Below, one piece after another: positions 43,087 to 52,873 of a stretch of DNA of 64,000 nucleotides. The position numbers were made by a program, and so were the translations under genes. Below the pieces are notes generated by a model, which had not been told where the DNA came from, searched no databases, and saw only the letters and a list, made by a program, of their open reading frames with translations. The stretch lies in assembly GCF_014641615.1 (NCBI RefSeq), contig NZ_BMIB01000002.1:1364001-1428000 (forward strand), given 5' to 3'. Numbering within the stretch: position 1 is the first letter of the stretch; the number at the start of each line of letters is the position of its first letter. This DNA comes from Filimonas zeae. Lineage in GTDB: Bacteria; Bacteroidota; Bacteroidia; Chitinophagales; Chitinophagaceae.

Positions 43087-44493
43087 ATGATGTATGTAAA
43101 ACGGTTGCTGCTATCTGCCCATTTGTTACCAGCCATTATGTTATTCAGCAACGCACAACCTTTATACAGCCCGGAACAACTAAAAGCCGATATAGATACC
43201 ATGGTGCGCTACCTGGAAGATACGCACATTAACCCTTATTACCGGTACGGGAAAGCTTTATTCTATAAAGATGTGGAACAGGTAAAAGAGCAATTGCGCC
43301 AACCGCTTGATGTTACCAGCTTTTACCTGCGGGTGCAGCCACTGCTGGGCAAACTGGAAGATGGGCATACAGACATAAAACCGCCACTGGCGCTTTACAA
43401 CCAGCAAAACCCATACGAATTACCTTATGCAGTAAAGCTGTCTGCCACGCCGCCTTATATAACCTTTACCAAAGCTTACTTAACAGCGCCTTTACCCTTG
43501 CCGGCAGCAACAGAAATCATCAGCATCAACGGCATACCTGCACAAAAAATTACAGAAGATATTATCAACCTTAACACCGGTGAAACCAGAGCTTTCCGGG
43601 CAGATTTTGGGGCTGGTTATTTTAACTATTACCTGCATACACTTTATAAAACCGGAAAAACCTACACAATCCACTACAGGTTAAATGGCCGCAAAGTAAA
43701 AGCCGTTGTAAAAGGCATTCGCCGGAATGTGCTGCTGAATAAAATAAATGTACAGGAAACCGCTACCAGCCAGCAACACAAAGCCCAATCAGATTATCAC
43801 CTGAGTATACTACCCAATAATAGTACAGCCATACTAGACCTACCTACATTTGACAACCTGCAACATTTTGATACTTTTCTGGACTCTGCCTTTACGGTAA
43901 TGGCTGCTGAAAACATACAAAACCTGATTATTGACCTGCGGAAAAACAGTGGTGGAGATTCTGATATAGGAGATGCTATTCTGCAATACCTGGCCCGTAC
44001 TCCTTTCAGGCAATATGATAAAGTGGTAGAAAAACACAGTTCCCTGTTAATACAAAGATTGCTGAAACAAAAAGCAGGAAAGAATCTGTCGAAATGGGAC
44101 AGCGCATTTATAAACAAACCCGTGCATGTAGTATCAACTGAAACCTACGATGATATTACCCTTACAACAATACCCAACCGTTTTACAGGCAAACTGTATG
44201 TGTTAACCAGTACCTATACCTTTTCATCAGCTGCCGATTTTGCACAGGCTGTTAAACACTACAAACTGGGAAAGATAATAGGCGAAGAAACCGGAGGCTG
44301 GATTATCAGTTATGGAGATATTGTTTCCAGCAAGCTACCCAACACCGGCCTTACCTTTACCATATCCAGCAAGCTGTATTATAATATGGGTGCAGGTGTA
44401 AAAGACTGGCATGGCGTTATTCCGGATATAGCCCAGCCTGCAGATGAGGCTATGCAGTACACCCTCTCCCTTATTCAAAAAGCACATCCCTAA
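43087..44493 (+). CDS. S41 family tail-specific protease, secreted
   Basis: A 468-residue exported peptidase of the S41 (CtpA/tail-specific protease) family, with signal peptide MMYVKRLLLSAHLLPAIML. A PDZ-like region lies at about 110-200 (EIISINGIPAQKITEDI). The peptidase core has IIDLRKNSGGDSDIGDAILQ, the nucleophile Ser in STYTFSSAADFA, and the Lys region KIIGEETGGW. Such proteases cut exposed C-termini of periplasmic proteins. ATG at 43087 (or 43090) starts the signal peptide; a longer in-frame start would precede it by nine residues. It stands alone between the cassette terminator and its own hairpin. Confidence 0.9.
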   Translation: MMYVKRLLLSAHLLPAIMLFSNAQPLYSPEQLKADIDTMVRYLEDTHINPYYRYGKALFYKDVEQVKEQLRQPLDVTSFYLRVQPLLGKLEDGHTDIKPPLALYNQQNPYELPYAVKLSATPPYITFTKAYLTAPLPLPAATEIISINGIPAQKITEDIINLNTGETRAFRADFGAGYFNYYLHTLYKTGKTYTIHYRLNGRKVKAVVKGIRRNVLLNKINVQETATSQQHKAQSDYHLSILPNNSTAILDLPTFDNLQHFDTFLDSAFTVMAAENIQNLIIDLRKNSGGDSDIGDAILQYLARTPFRQYDKVVEKHSSLLIQRLLKQKAGKNLSKWDSAFINKPVHVVSTETYDDITLTTIPNRFTGKLYVLTSTYTFSSAADFAQAVKHYKLGKIIGEETGGWIISYGDIVSSKLPNTGLTFTISSKLYYNMGAGVKDWHGVIPDIAQPADEAMQYTLSLIQKAHP

Positions 44494-44498
44494 AACAG

Positions 44499-44531
44499 CA
44501 GAAGCTGTTTCAAACGAAACAGCTTCTGTTT
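44499..44531. terminator. Hairpin between S41 protease and basic secreted protein genes
   Basis: CAGAAGCTGTTTC / AAAC / GAAACAGCTTCTG is a perfect 13-bp stem, followed by TTT. It lies between the convergent stops at 44493 and 44554. Confidence 0.75.
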
Positions 44532-44553
44532 AACATAGCGGCACTTAACATTA

Positions 44554-45075
44554 CTAGTGCCTTCCGTTACCCCCACCACGGTTACCTTTTTTACCACCGT
44601 TACCATTACCCTTATTCCCTTTTCCTTTATTCTCATTCGGATGGGCTTTTACCCATTGTGCGTGCTGAGGATGTTTTTTATTCTGAAAATACTTTTCTTC
44701 TTTACTGTCGCGGATGGCTATCTGATCGCGTTTGCCTCTGTAATTGTAATATTCTTTCTGATACTTTGCATGGTTGAGGTAAGGCCTGTCCACGTTATTA
44801 ATAACTACTTTATGCACGGTATACAGGTCTATATTTCTATAGCTGGCAGGTAAAGTACGTACGCGGCTCCAGTTATTGCCGTTTCTATAAATGTATACCC
44901 GCTCTGGAACATAATAATACACTTCTGCATCGGGAATATAGTAATAGTCAACATGATCATATCCTACGGGGCCCCACACAGGTTGTGTTCCAATATTAAT
45001 ACTCACGTTTACCTGCGCTTTGGCAGATACTGTAAATACAGTAGCAGCCATTAAAAGGATTATCAGCTTTTTCAT
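44554..45075 (-). CDS. Basic Gly/Lys/Asn-rich secreted protein
   Basis: A 173-residue protein with a signal peptide (MKKLIILLMAATVFTVSAKA). A Tyr-rich folded part (about 22-95: NVSINIGTQPVWGPVGYDHV, DYYYIPDAEVYYYVPERVYI) leads to a charged helix (KRDQIAIRDSKEEKYF) and then a highly basic low-complexity tail (about 140-173: NENKGKGNKGNGNGGKKGNR). The tail would bind nucleic acids or other polyanions such as lipopolysaccharide or cell-wall polymers. It resembles a recurrent Bacteroidota family of secreted proteins with Tyr-rich N-terminal parts, and the function is unknown. Confidence 0.8.
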   Translation of the reverse strand: MKKLIILLMAATVFTVSAKAQVNVSINIGTQPVWGPVGYDHVDYYYIPDAEVYYYVPERVYIYRNGNNWSRVRTLPASYRNIDLYTVHKVVINNVDRPYLNHAKYQKEYYNYRGKRDQIAIRDSKEEKYFQNKKHPQHAQWVKAHPNENKGKGNKGNGNGGKKGNRGGGNGRH

Positions 45076-45333
45076 AAAAATGACTTTGATACGTATAGAA
45101 CAAAACCAATGCCCGATACTGCTAAAAACAGCCTGAAAACGATGTAAGGGAAAAATTCATCGACATACCTGAACTATGTTACAACATACAGGGGATTGAC
45201 AACCTGGCACCCACCCCCTTCCACCCGTATAATTTACACCAGGCAGCCTGTGTTAAGTACAAGTACGGTTATCTGCACAGGCTACAGCTGTACCACTAAC
45301 TTGCAGCTACTAACACCATTAAATAAATTCTAT
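45076..45333. other. Divergent intergenic region with inverted repeats
   Basis: This 258-bp region contains TATGTT-AC-AACATA (45175-45188) and a wider pair AGCCTGTG (45245-45252) with CACAGGCT (45276-45283). No -33/-7 match of the Bacteroidota type is convincing. No coding region is supported. Confidence 0.4.
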
Positions 45334-46011
45334 ATGTACAGAACACAATTTGCATCCTTTCATACGTACCAGCACCTGCGTCCGGAACAAGTGGCAGATC
45401 CTTATCAAACCGCCCGCTCCTGGTTTACCCAATGGCTATACATTGATATAAAATACAATCTGCAATGGTGGTTTGAAACATCGTTAGGTAAGGAAATATG
45501 GCCGCAGGGAGATGCCAGTTACCTGCTGGAGTTTTATGATACGTTTATTATGGCTATAGAAGGTGCACACCTGATGAATGAACTGTTTAACCTGGACAGA
45601 GCAGCCGTACTGAAAACAAAAAAGTCAGAGACAGAAATATTTCAATCGCCACACCTTTTCTGCGAAAACGGAAGCCAGCACGATCCGTTCACGTATTTCC
45701 CGCGCAGCCTTACGCTGGAGGAGTTTCATAACCCGTACACCGTGTTTACACACTTTTTTACCCTGCACGATTTAAAAGCGTGGAAAATGCTGCTATACAT
45801 ACTAATGAATATGTCGTTAACAGAAGAGTTGCCCACACATTCCATAGACAACTATAACCTGCAGGTATGCCGCCTGCAACTGGATAAGCTGGCAGATGCC
45901 ATGCACCTGATTTATGTACGGGAGTACCCCCGGCCGGCCGAAGCACTGGCGCGAACGGCCGGGATACGAAAACCGGGTATGACCCAATATAAACCCAAAG
46001 CAGCTGACTAA
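45334..46011 (+). CDS. Unrecognised 225-residue protein
   Basis: A 225-residue protein without signal peptide or membrane segment, rich in Trp, Phe, Tyr and His ([59 protein letters not shown]). It looks all-helical. I recognise no family or active-site motif. ATG at 45334 is the natural start; a longer in-frame extension runs through the intergenic inverted repeats and has no family-like features. The gene ends in a 4-bp tail-to-tail overlap with trhO. It is one of three unassigned genes in the accessory stretch. Confidence 0.7.
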   Translation: MYRTQFASFHTYQHLRPEQVADPYQTARSWFTQWLYIDIKYNLQWWFETSLGKEIWPQGDASYLLEFYDTFIMAIEGAHLMNELFNLDRAAVLKTKKSETEIFQSPHLFCENGSQHDPFTYFPRSLTLEEFHNPYTVFTHFFTLHDLKAWKMLLYILMNMSLTEELPTHSIDNYNLQVCRLQLDKLADAMHLIYVREYPRPAEALARTAGIRKPGMTQYKPKAAD

Positions 46012-47054
46012 TCAGCCGTAGGTTCATTTAACCGGGGGCGTAATCTTACTTTAGATTTATTAAATACGTTCTGCCCGTTATCTATACCTTTTCTTAATTC
46101 CTTCTGTCTTTCCAGTGGTAAATGAATGGTGTCTTTACATTCCGTACTACAGCAACCGTCGTGTTGTGCAGCACATTCATCGCACTGAATAAACAGCAGG
46201 TGGCAACCGTTGTTTTTACAGTTGGTATGCGTATCGCAGGGCTTGCCACATTGGTGGCATTTAGCAATTACATCCTCTGTAATACGCTCGCCCAACCTGT
46301 CGTCGAACACAAAGTTTTTGCCTATAAAACGGCTGGCTAAATTGCCTTCTTTTACCTGTTTGGCGTAGTTGATAATACCGCCTTCCAGGTGAAATACATT
46401 TTTAAATCCTTTATGTAACATCCAGGCACTGGCCTTTTCGCAACGGATACCACCGGTGCAGTACATTACAATATTTTTATCTTCCTTGCCTTTCAGCATA
46501 TCCACTGCCATAGGCAACTGGTCGCGAAAAGTATCGGAAGGTATTTCAATAGCATTTTCAAAATGGCCTACTTCATATTCGTAGTGGTTACGCATATCTA
46601 CAAACACGGTATCGGGATCGCTGATAAGCTCGTTGGCCTGTTGGGCATTTACATACTTACCCTTGTTTTCCATATTAAACCCAGCATCTGTAATACCATC
46701 TGCCACAATTTTTTCGCGCACTTTTATTTTTAATACCCAGAAAGATTTACCATCATCATCTACCGCAATGTTTAAACGCAGATTGTTTAGCGGCTCAACG
46801 GCATACAGTGTTTGTTTAAACTGTTCCAACAATGAAGAAGGAACACTTACCTGCGCATTAATACCTTCGTTGGCTACGTAAATGCGGCCAAAAACCTGTA
46901 ACTGAACCAGAGATTTGTACAAACTATCCCTGAACTCCCGGGGATTAACAATAGGAAAATAACTGTAAAAGCTAATAGTAGTGCGCGGTTCTGTTTCTTC
47001 ATACAAACGGCGCTTCAGTTCCTCCTGGGAAACACGATTGTGTAGTACTGCCAT
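46008..47054 (-). CDS. trhO: tRNA uridine(34) hydroxylase TrhO (rhodanese-like)
   Basis: A 348-residue TrhO/YceA-type protein that hydroxylates uridine 34 in some tRNAs using oxygen, a first step to 5-oxyacetyl-type wobble modification. An N-terminal ferredoxin-like domain (about 25-120; [18 protein letters not shown]) precedes a rhodanese domain (about 130-235) with the catalytic Cys in [16 protein letters not shown] Cys-rich C-terminal region follows (about 265-310; [19 protein letters not shown] and [16 protein letters not shown]), which may bind zinc. A full two-box promoter lies 80-110 bases upstream. The stop overlaps the end of the opposing 225-residue gene by 4 bp. Confidence 0.93.
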   Translation of the reverse strand: MAVLHNRVSQEELKRRLYEETEPRTTISFYSYFPIVNPREFRDSLYKSLVQLQVFGRIYVANEGINAQVSVPSSLLEQFKQTLYAVEPLNNLRLNIAVDDDGKSFWVLKIKVREKIVADGITDAGFNMENKGKYVNAQQANELISDPDTVFVDMRNHYEYEVGHFENAIEIPSDTFRDQLPMAVDMLKGKEDKNIVMYCTGGIRCEKASAWMLHKGFKNVFHLEGGIINYAKQVKEGNLASRFIGKNFVFDDRLGERITEDVIAKCHQCGKPCDTHTNCKNNGCHLLFIQCDECAAQHDGCCSTECKDTIHLPLERQKELRKGIDNGQNVFNKSKVRLRPRLNEPTAD

Positions 47055-47140
47055 ATTTTAAAATTTCAGACATCGGGCCTGAACCCAATATTCCATGATA
47101 ATGTATGGACCCACTTGCAGGGTGGGCAAAATTTGCGCGG

Positions 47141-47171
47141 CAAAGATATTAATTTCACCGACGATAGCAAA
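47141..47171 (-). promoter_or_regulatory. Promoter of trhO
   Basis: On the minus strand TTTG (47171-47168), 19 nt, then TATCTTTG (47148-47141) is a full match to the Bacteroidota promoter. The start would be at about 47136, giving a leader of roughly 80 nt. Confidence 0.7.
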
Positions 47172-47277
47172 GCACATACCGGGCACCCTTAAAATAAGCA
47201 TAAAAAAACCTTAAGAACCTTGGCAGAGGGGCTATTAGAAGTACATTCGCATAACCTTCATAAACACATTTTTCCTG

Positions 47278-47688
47278 TTGAAAAACTTAACAGCATATCA
47301 GCTTAATGGCGTTAGCAAACTACTCTCCTATAAGCATAGTCTCACACCCGATGAAAACGAACGGAAGTTGTCGTTTCATGCAGCACTGAAAATAATTCCA
47401 GGCAGTTTTTTAAAAAAACAGGTACAGGCATTCATTAATATCTTCTGCGAATACCAGCTGGCAGATACGGATTATGATGTTATACAAACGGATAACCGGA
47501 AATATGCTTCTACGGAGCAGCATATACAGCATATGCCCCTGGAAGTAGTGTTAAAGTTCCTTACGTTTATTATATGGACCGATCGTATAGTAGACGGATA
47601 CTTCTTTGCCAAAATTCATGACAAAACCATGTACTGGCTGCTATCGCGTATAGAGGCGTTACAAACCGGCACCACTACCAAAGCATAA
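47278..47688 (+). CDS. DUF6508-like small protein
   Basis: A 136-residue cytoplasmic protein. The C-terminal block VVLKFLTFIIWTDRIVDGYF followed by AKIHDKTMYWLLSRIEAL follows the DUF6508 pattern (LTxxxRxxRFxxGxxxxxxxxGxxxxLLxRL), with Asp-Arg and Asp-Gly in place. The N-terminal part (NLTAYQLNGVSKLLSYKHSL) is family-typical helical. The function of DUF6508 is unknown. The apparent start is TTG at 47278; no in-frame ATG precedes the conserved block. It converges with the DUF5686 gene, ten bases apart. Confidence 0.65.
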   Translation: MKNLTAYQLNGVSKLLSYKHSLTPDENERKLSFHAALKIIPGSFLKKQVQAFINIFCEYQLADTDYDVIQTDNRKYASTEQHIQHMPLEVVLKFLTFIIWTDRIVDGYFFAKIHDKTMYWLLSRIEALQTGTTTKA

Positions 47689-47698
47689 TTGCTTATTA

Positions 47699-49876
47699 TT
47701 ACGGTTCACTCTTTCCTGTAACCAGGGGGATATTCAGTTTAATACCTGAGCGGTTAAAGCTTCTGCTGCGGAACGATTGTACAAAATCTATACGTACCAG
47801 CTTAAAGATATTTTCGATAGAGAAAAAGACATCTGCATAGTTGCTGCCCCCTTCCAGTACCAGACTGTTCCCTCCTACTACAAAAAACCAGTTGAGCTTG
47901 CGCAGCAGCGGTACTTTGTTACTCAGCCATCCGTTGAGGTGATACTCCACACTGGCTCCACCGTAAATAGAAGCGGTGGTACTAAACTGATAAAAAGAAG
48001 CCATCAATAGTGTACCCAGATAGTTGGAATTAAACAAACCATCGTTACCACTAAAATGCTGGTAATCGGGCAGCTGCACTTTGCTTTTGTTTAAAAAACC
48101 GCCGCCGAATAACTTATAGCTAAAGCGGCCTTTCATGGCCAGATCTAATGTTTGTGTGGCTGATAAATTCCATTTACCATAGTTAACATCACTGCTCAGC
48201 AGCTTATCAATACCCTGCGTATAACTCAGTTCAAAAGTGGGATAGTCTGACCCCGCGTTTACTTTTCTATCCGGCAGCTGAATATAACGCGAGCCTGGTT
48301 GCCAGCGCAACGTAAGCGTGGCAGATAAAGCATTATGCGCTGCCATAGGCGTATCTGTTAACTCTATGGGGTAGTTGGGTGTAAAATCTTTACCCTTTGG
48401 ATGCCCGATAGAACCAAAAGCAGTATTTACCAGTGGGGTACGGTGCTGAAAAGCAACATTACCCTTTATGGCAAAGTCCTTCGCAGGATCGTAATCATAC
48501 CCCAGCTCGGCAAACTGCGCCTGATACAGCTTCATAAAATTGCTCCGGTATAACAGGGTGTTAATAGTATTTACGCGGGGCGTTATGGGCTGGGCATTGT
48601 TAAACTGATATACCCGCTGCCCGCCGCTGAAACGAAAGGCGCTGAGGCTGCGGTAAAAACGGTATACCCCCGCAATATGGGCATTAAAATGATGATTGCT
48701 GAAGCCGTAACGCAGATTGGTTAACAGATGGAGGTAACGCCCGTTGTTCCAGTATTTACGGGTTTCGGGAGCAAAGTTTACCACTACCCCTTCTATGGTG
48801 TTATAGTTAACCATATCGTACACGCCCGGCACCTGTATATAGCGTTTTTTGCGGGCGCGGCTAAACGTTTCACCCGTAACAAGTACATTGTACAGGCTGG
48901 GCCGGTTGCGTATACGATCCATAGAGTCCAGATAGTAATTCTGTGCATCTCTGCCTCCCAGACTATCGGCCCGGCGATACTCAACCATGTTATCGGATTG
49001 TATAATCAACGCCCTTGCAGTATCAAAATAAGGCAGCGATTTTCTTTTGGCAGCCGTATCAAACGTAAGTATTACGTTATTGAAAATACCGGGCGGAAAC
49101 GTGGGCTGCAGATGGTAACGGAATAAATGCGTAAAACTGCCATGCGTATCAAACCCCAGCAGCTCTACCGTAGGCTTCAGCTTTAGCCGGGCGGGTACCC
49201 AGGTGCCTTCCTGCTCTTTATACTCCTGCTCAATATTCAGCGTATCCAGTATCTGCATCTGCTGTTTTTTTACCAGCTGCAGGTGTGCGCGGTAAATACG
49301 CCAGCTACCCTCCAGCAAATCTATATAACCGCTAAAAACCGGTTCGTACTGTTTGCGGGGCTGCACATGAATGCGGTATAGCCGGTACCCCTTTTCGGTA
49401 AAAACACTATCCAGCCGGTAATGGTAATAACCGGGTGCCTCTGCTGCCAGGGGCGATAAAAAGCCACGCAGGTTAAGATTATCGCCCACCTTTACTACGG
49501 GCTGATAAAAGGAAAACAATTGCGGATAGCTGAACCCATACGCACTACCCTCGCCATTAACTGTGGAAGAAAGTACCTGTACCTTAGATTTACCAGGGCC
49601 ATCGTAATACCTTACGGCCTCTGTTTCGGCAGAATAAAACTGCATGGTATCGCCCGGAAAATAAACCGGCCTGCCAAGAAAATGGGTGGGATAGTCTCTT
49701 AAACGGATATTCCCGTTAATATAAATATCGCATTGATAGCGGGAAAGCTCTTTTTCGTAGATAGCGCGCCGCTGTATAGCTTTTTGAATAATGGCCAGGG
49801 CACTGTCTGCCTGTAGTTGGGCAGCCACCGGGTATTGAAGCAGCAAAAACAGCCATAACAGGCGGGTAGGTTTCAT
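47699..49876 (-). CDS. DUF5686 family outer-membrane protein
   Basis: A 725-residue exported protein (signal peptide to VAAQ). It matches the DUF5686 family, large Bacteroidota outer-membrane proteins predicted to form a barrel. Visible are the YQCDIYINGNIRLRDYP start, SVFTEKGYRLYRIHVQPRKQ, FSGYIDLLEGSWRIYRAHL, and barrel strands to RSGIKLNIPLVTGKSEP. Many members carry an N-terminal carboxypeptidase-like domain that is missing here, so this is the shorter form. The function is unknown. It is in line with the small membrane protein and penicillin acylase genes upstream on the same strand. Confidence 0.88.
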   Translation of the reverse strand: MKPTRLLWLFLLLQYPVAAQLQADSALAIIQKAIQRRAIYEKELSRYQCDIYINGNIRLRDYPTHFLGRPVYFPGDTMQFYSAETEAVRYYDGPGKSKVQVLSSTVNGEGSAYGFSYPQLFSFYQPVVKVGDNLNLRGFLSPLAAEAPGYYHYRLDSVFTEKGYRLYRIHVQPRKQYEPVFSGYIDLLEGSWRIYRAHLQLVKKQQMQILDTLNIEQEYKEQEGTWVPARLKLKPTVELLGFDTHGSFTHLFRYHLQPTFPPGIFNNVILTFDTAAKRKSLPYFDTARALIIQSDNMVEYRRADSLGGRDAQNYYLDSMDRIRNRPSLYNVLVTGETFSRARKKRYIQVPGVYDMVNYNTIEGVVVNFAPETRKYWNNGRYLHLLTNLRYGFSNHHFNAHIAGVYRFYRSLSAFRFSGGQRVYQFNNAQPITPRVNTINTLLYRSNFMKLYQAQFAELGYDYDPAKDFAIKGNVAFQHRTPLVNTAFGSIGHPKGKDFTPNYPIELTDTPMAAHNALSATLTLRWQPGSRYIQLPDRKVNAGSDYPTFELSYTQGIDKLLSSDVNYGKWNLSATQTLDLAMKGRFSYKLFGGGFLNKSKVQLPDYQHFSGNDGLFNSNYLGTLLMASFYQFSTTASIYGGASVEYHLNGWLSNKVPLLRKLNWFFVVGGNSLVLEGGSNYADVFFSIENIFKLVRIDFVQSFRSRSFNRSGIKLNIPLVTGKSEP

Positions 49877-49918
49877 ATTGGCAGGTACATCAAACTACCT
49901 GCCAATATAAATGCCTGT

Positions 49919-50269
49919 TTACTTCCTGGTAAGGTTAGCAGAAAAGCTGCCGGTAATAGCAGCACAGCCCGCCACCAAACCACCCATAAAACCGGTTACC
50001 AGTATAATAGGCATGGAAGAGCTACCCATATGCAGAATATCTGCCACTTTGGGTGCAAGAATATGTTTATTCAAAGAATCGATAATAAAAGCATGGGTAC
50101 CCCACAGCAGAAAAATACCTGTAAAACCGGCCAGAAAAGCCAGTAAAGGCTTTTGTGAAACGGCTATAGCCACTATTAATGAAGTAACGGCAACAGACCA
50201 CCATGGCATAAACAATACAATGGTAAAACCCAGTAAAGCTGTTAATACAGCAGCTACAACAAACTTCAT
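49919..50269 (-). CDS. Small inner-membrane protein of unknown function
   Basis: A 116-residue hydrophobic protein with about four membrane segments (AAVLTALLGFTIVLFMPWW; SVAVTSLIVAIAVSQ; LLAFLAGFTGIFLLWGTHAF; IILVTGFMGGLVAGCAAITG) and a short basic end. I do not recognise the family. It starts 12 bases after the penicillin acylase gene stops, so the two are probably co-transcribed and perhaps linked in function. Confidence 0.75.
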   Translation of the reverse strand: MKFVVAAVLTALLGFTIVLFMPWWSVAVTSLIVAIAVSQKPLLAFLAGFTGIFLLWGTHAFIIDSLNKHILAPKVADILHMGSSSMPIILVTGFMGGLVAGCAAITGSFSANLTRK

Positions 50270-50281
50270 GAATACGTTTTT

Positions 50282-52873
50282 TTAAGATTTTTTCTCAAAT
50301 GTAAGTTTACCGGTTAATCCCTTATGTTTAGCCATATCCAGTCTGGATGCAATTTCAATTTTATAGTATCTGCCCGCAGCCCACGAATCAATAAACATAT
50401 CGTAGTACTTACTGCCCGGGTTACCGTTCTGCCCGCCGGGGTAAACACCGTAAGCGTTTATTTCATCTGTAAGCTCTACAATCATACGCCAGCTGGGACC
50501 ATGGAAACCTTTGTTGGCGTTGATAATATTCTCACCACCACCACTCTTAATATGCAAGCGGCTGAAAGCTGCCTGTTTTAACAGGTGCCTTACACCACCA
50601 TCTTTATAAGCGCCCCATTCCAGCCGGTCGTCCTGCTCCTGCTTTCTCATGGCAGGAATAGCCATACGGTAAGCCTTCAGTACTATTTGCTGAATGGTTT
50701 CTTTTTCCGGTGTATAAATATCATCTATAAACTGGTAGTTGGGGTCGCGGGCCAGTGCCTCTATCAGCGTAGCTTTCTCAGGCATAGGTAATGGTTTACC
50801 GGATTGCGACAACTCATCACGGAAAATACAAACCGTTAAACTATCCCACCATAACTGCAGTACAGTAGGCGCTTTCTCCTGGGCATCGCTGCGCAGGTTC
50901 CAGTTTTTAAACAGGTCTACATATTTTCTTTCATCGGCATTCAACATACTCTCGTCCAGGTATTTCAGTAATACCGGACGGGCAATTTCTGCAAACGTAT
51001 TATAGTTGTCTGTCTGCATTTTTTGCATATCTACCACGGTAGCATTTTCCATACCCGCCAGGTAGCGGTCTATGGTTAACCCGCGGAACAATTCAAACGT
51101 ACCACCCTGGTAATACGGATACGTAGTATCGTAAGGGTATTGGTTGGCACTGCTTACATAACCTCTTCCGGGGTTATACATGGTAAGGTTTTCTTCAATA
51201 GCCACATCGCCCTGCCAGCCAAAAGAGCTGTCGGTACCAGGCATTACAAAATCACCCTGTCTTCTCCATTTAGCCGGGAACATACCCTGCTGGCGGATGG
51301 CAATATCACCACTTTTGGCAGCGAAAATCATATTCTGGCCCGGACACTTGAAGTAAGACAACGCATCCAGATAGTCAATATATCCTTTGGCACGATCCAG
51401 CAGACTAAATGTTTTCAGCTCATTACTTGGCTCATGCGCCATCCATTTACAGGCATATGCTTTACCGCTGTTTAACGGATCAGGATAACTGGCATCGTAC
51501 ATTACCGGCCCCCAGATGGTCATAGCAATATGCTCCACACGCTGGCCGCCGCCTTTTATTTTAATAACCTCATCGCGGAAAGAGGTGCTGCGCCAGGTAT
51601 TGTTATACCAGTATTCGCGCATGGTAGAATCTTTAAACTGAATTTCGTAGTAGTCTTTTACATCGCGCTCCGCATTGGTAAAACCAAAAGCACAGCTATC
51701 GTTAAAACCAATTACGATATAAGGAGCACCCGGAAAAGAAACACCGTAGGCATTATATGCCGGGGTGGAAATCTGCATTTCGTACCAGATAGCAGGCAGG
51801 TTAAGGCCCAGGTGAGGGTCGTTACACAAAATAGGTCTGCCGCTTTGTGTTCTGTTACCCGCCAGCGCCCAGTTGTTACTGCCGTTATCTTTATCCGGCT
51901 TAGGTACCGCTGGTTTAACAGCGCCTGCTTTGGCTGGCTTTGCAGCCGGTTTAGTGGGCTTTGCAGCCGGGGTAGCAGCTATTTTAGTGCTATCCACAGC
52001 TGGCAATGTACTATCTGCCAATGCCATTGCAGTGGAATCTACCACAGGCCCGGGTTTAAAAGTAAAGTATAAAGAGTCTGCAATGGCAGGAACCGGCAAA
52101 CGCTCGTCCGGCTCGTACATTACCGCATTTTTAGGAATAATGGGCTGCATCAGATCCTGCCCATACGGGTACAGTTTTTCATATTCCGTGCCGGTAAATA
52201 CAGACCGTGCATTGGTTCTTTCAAAATCTTCCTCTCTGCCAGCCAGGTCGTAAGCCATATACTTTACAAACAAAGCCGTTTTCAGATTGGTCCAATGCTC
52301 TGGTTTATAATCCAGCAATTTATATTCAATAGGAATTTCGCTGGCATCCAGCTGATCTATATAATTGTTTACGCCAGCCGTGTAAGCGTCCAGCGCTTCT
52401 TTGGTGGTTTTATCGTTCTCCATTTCGGTAAGGGAACGCTCAGCTGCATACACCATTCCCAGGCGCCGAAAATGCTGATCTACCTTTACTATATCATTTT
52501 CTCCGGATTTGGGGCCCAGTATTTCACTTAAACGGCCGGAAGCATAATATGTCTGAAACTCCATCTGCCACAGGCGAAACTTGGCGTGCAGGTAACCCTG
52601 CGCAAAATAAGCGTCACTTTCGTTATCAGCGTATACGTGCGGCACCAACCTGTCATCCAGATACACCTCTACCTTACCTTTCAGTTTGTCTGATTTTAAT
52701 TGAACAACATATAAGGTATTAGCCGATTCTGCATTCTGCCAGAACCCCGTTTGCGGGCAAAGAAAGCTGCCTAACCTTGGGGTTTTACTGCCTGCAACAG
52801 GCAATTGCATATTCAGCAGGATGATCAGCCCTATAGTAACGGCAGCACCCAGGATTGAGGGTATCACTCTCAT
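50282..52873 (-). CDS. Penicillin acylase family (S45) N-terminal nucleophile hydrolase
   Basis: An 863-residue envelope protein with a membrane or signal segment at about 6-22. The alpha region covers about 60-275 (KGKVEVYLDDRLVPHVYAD, AYFAQGYLHAKFRLWQMEF). The chain then autoprocesses at Gly331-Ser332 in DNGSNNWALAG, making Ser332 the nucleophile. The beta region shows GRPILCNDPHLGLNLPAIWY and GFTNAERDVKDYYEIQF. Before the nucleophile is an unusual Ala/Pro/Lys-rich stretch (about 295-328). Penicillin acylases cleave amide bonds, and natural substrates may be acyl-homoserine lactones or other N-acyl compounds. The substrate here is unknown. Confidence 0.93.
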   Translation of the reverse strand: MRVIPSILGAAVTIGLIILLNMQLPVAGSKTPRLGSFLCPQTGFWQNAESANTLYVVQLKSDKLKGKVEVYLDDRLVPHVYADNESDAYFAQGYLHAKFRLWQMEFQTYYASGRLSEILGPKSGENDIVKVDQHFRRLGMVYAAERSLTEMENDKTTKEALDAYTAGVNNYIDQLDASEIPIEYKLLDYKPEHWTNLKTALFVKYMAYDLAGREEDFERTNARSVFTGTEYEKLYPYGQDLMQPIIPKNAVMYEPDERLPVPAIADSLYFTFKPGPVVDSTAMALADSTLPAVDSTKIAATPAAKPTKPAAKPAKAGAVKPAVPKPDKDNGSNNWALAGNRTQSGRPILCNDPHLGLNLPAIWYEMQISTPAYNAYGVSFPGAPYIVIGFNDSCAFGFTNAERDVKDYYEIQFKDSTMREYWYNNTWRSTSFRDEVIKIKGGGQRVEHIAMTIWGPVMYDASYPDPLNSGKAYACKWMAHEPSNELKTFSLLDRAKGYIDYLDALSYFKCPGQNMIFAAKSGDIAIRQQGMFPAKWRRQGDFVMPGTDSSFGWQGDVAIEENLTMYNPGRGYVSSANQYPYDTTYPYYQGGTFELFRGLTIDRYLAGMENATVVDMQKMQTDNYNTFAEIARPVLLKYLDESMLNADERKYVDLFKNWNLRSDAQEKAPTVLQLWWDSLTVCIFRDELSQSGKPLPMPEKATLIEALARDPNYQFIDDIYTPEKETIQQIVLKAYRMAIPAMRKQEQDDRLEWGAYKDGGVRHLLKQAAFSRLHIKSGGGENIINANKGFHGPSWRMIVELTDEINAYGVYPGGQNGNPGSKYYDMFIDSWAAGRYYKIEIASRLDMAKHKGLTGKLTFEKKS

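Noticed and set aside
45196..45233. Sigma-70-like promoter TTGACA and TATAAT
   Set aside because: The spacing is 26 bases, far from the 17 needed, and Bacteroidota main promoters use a different consensus.
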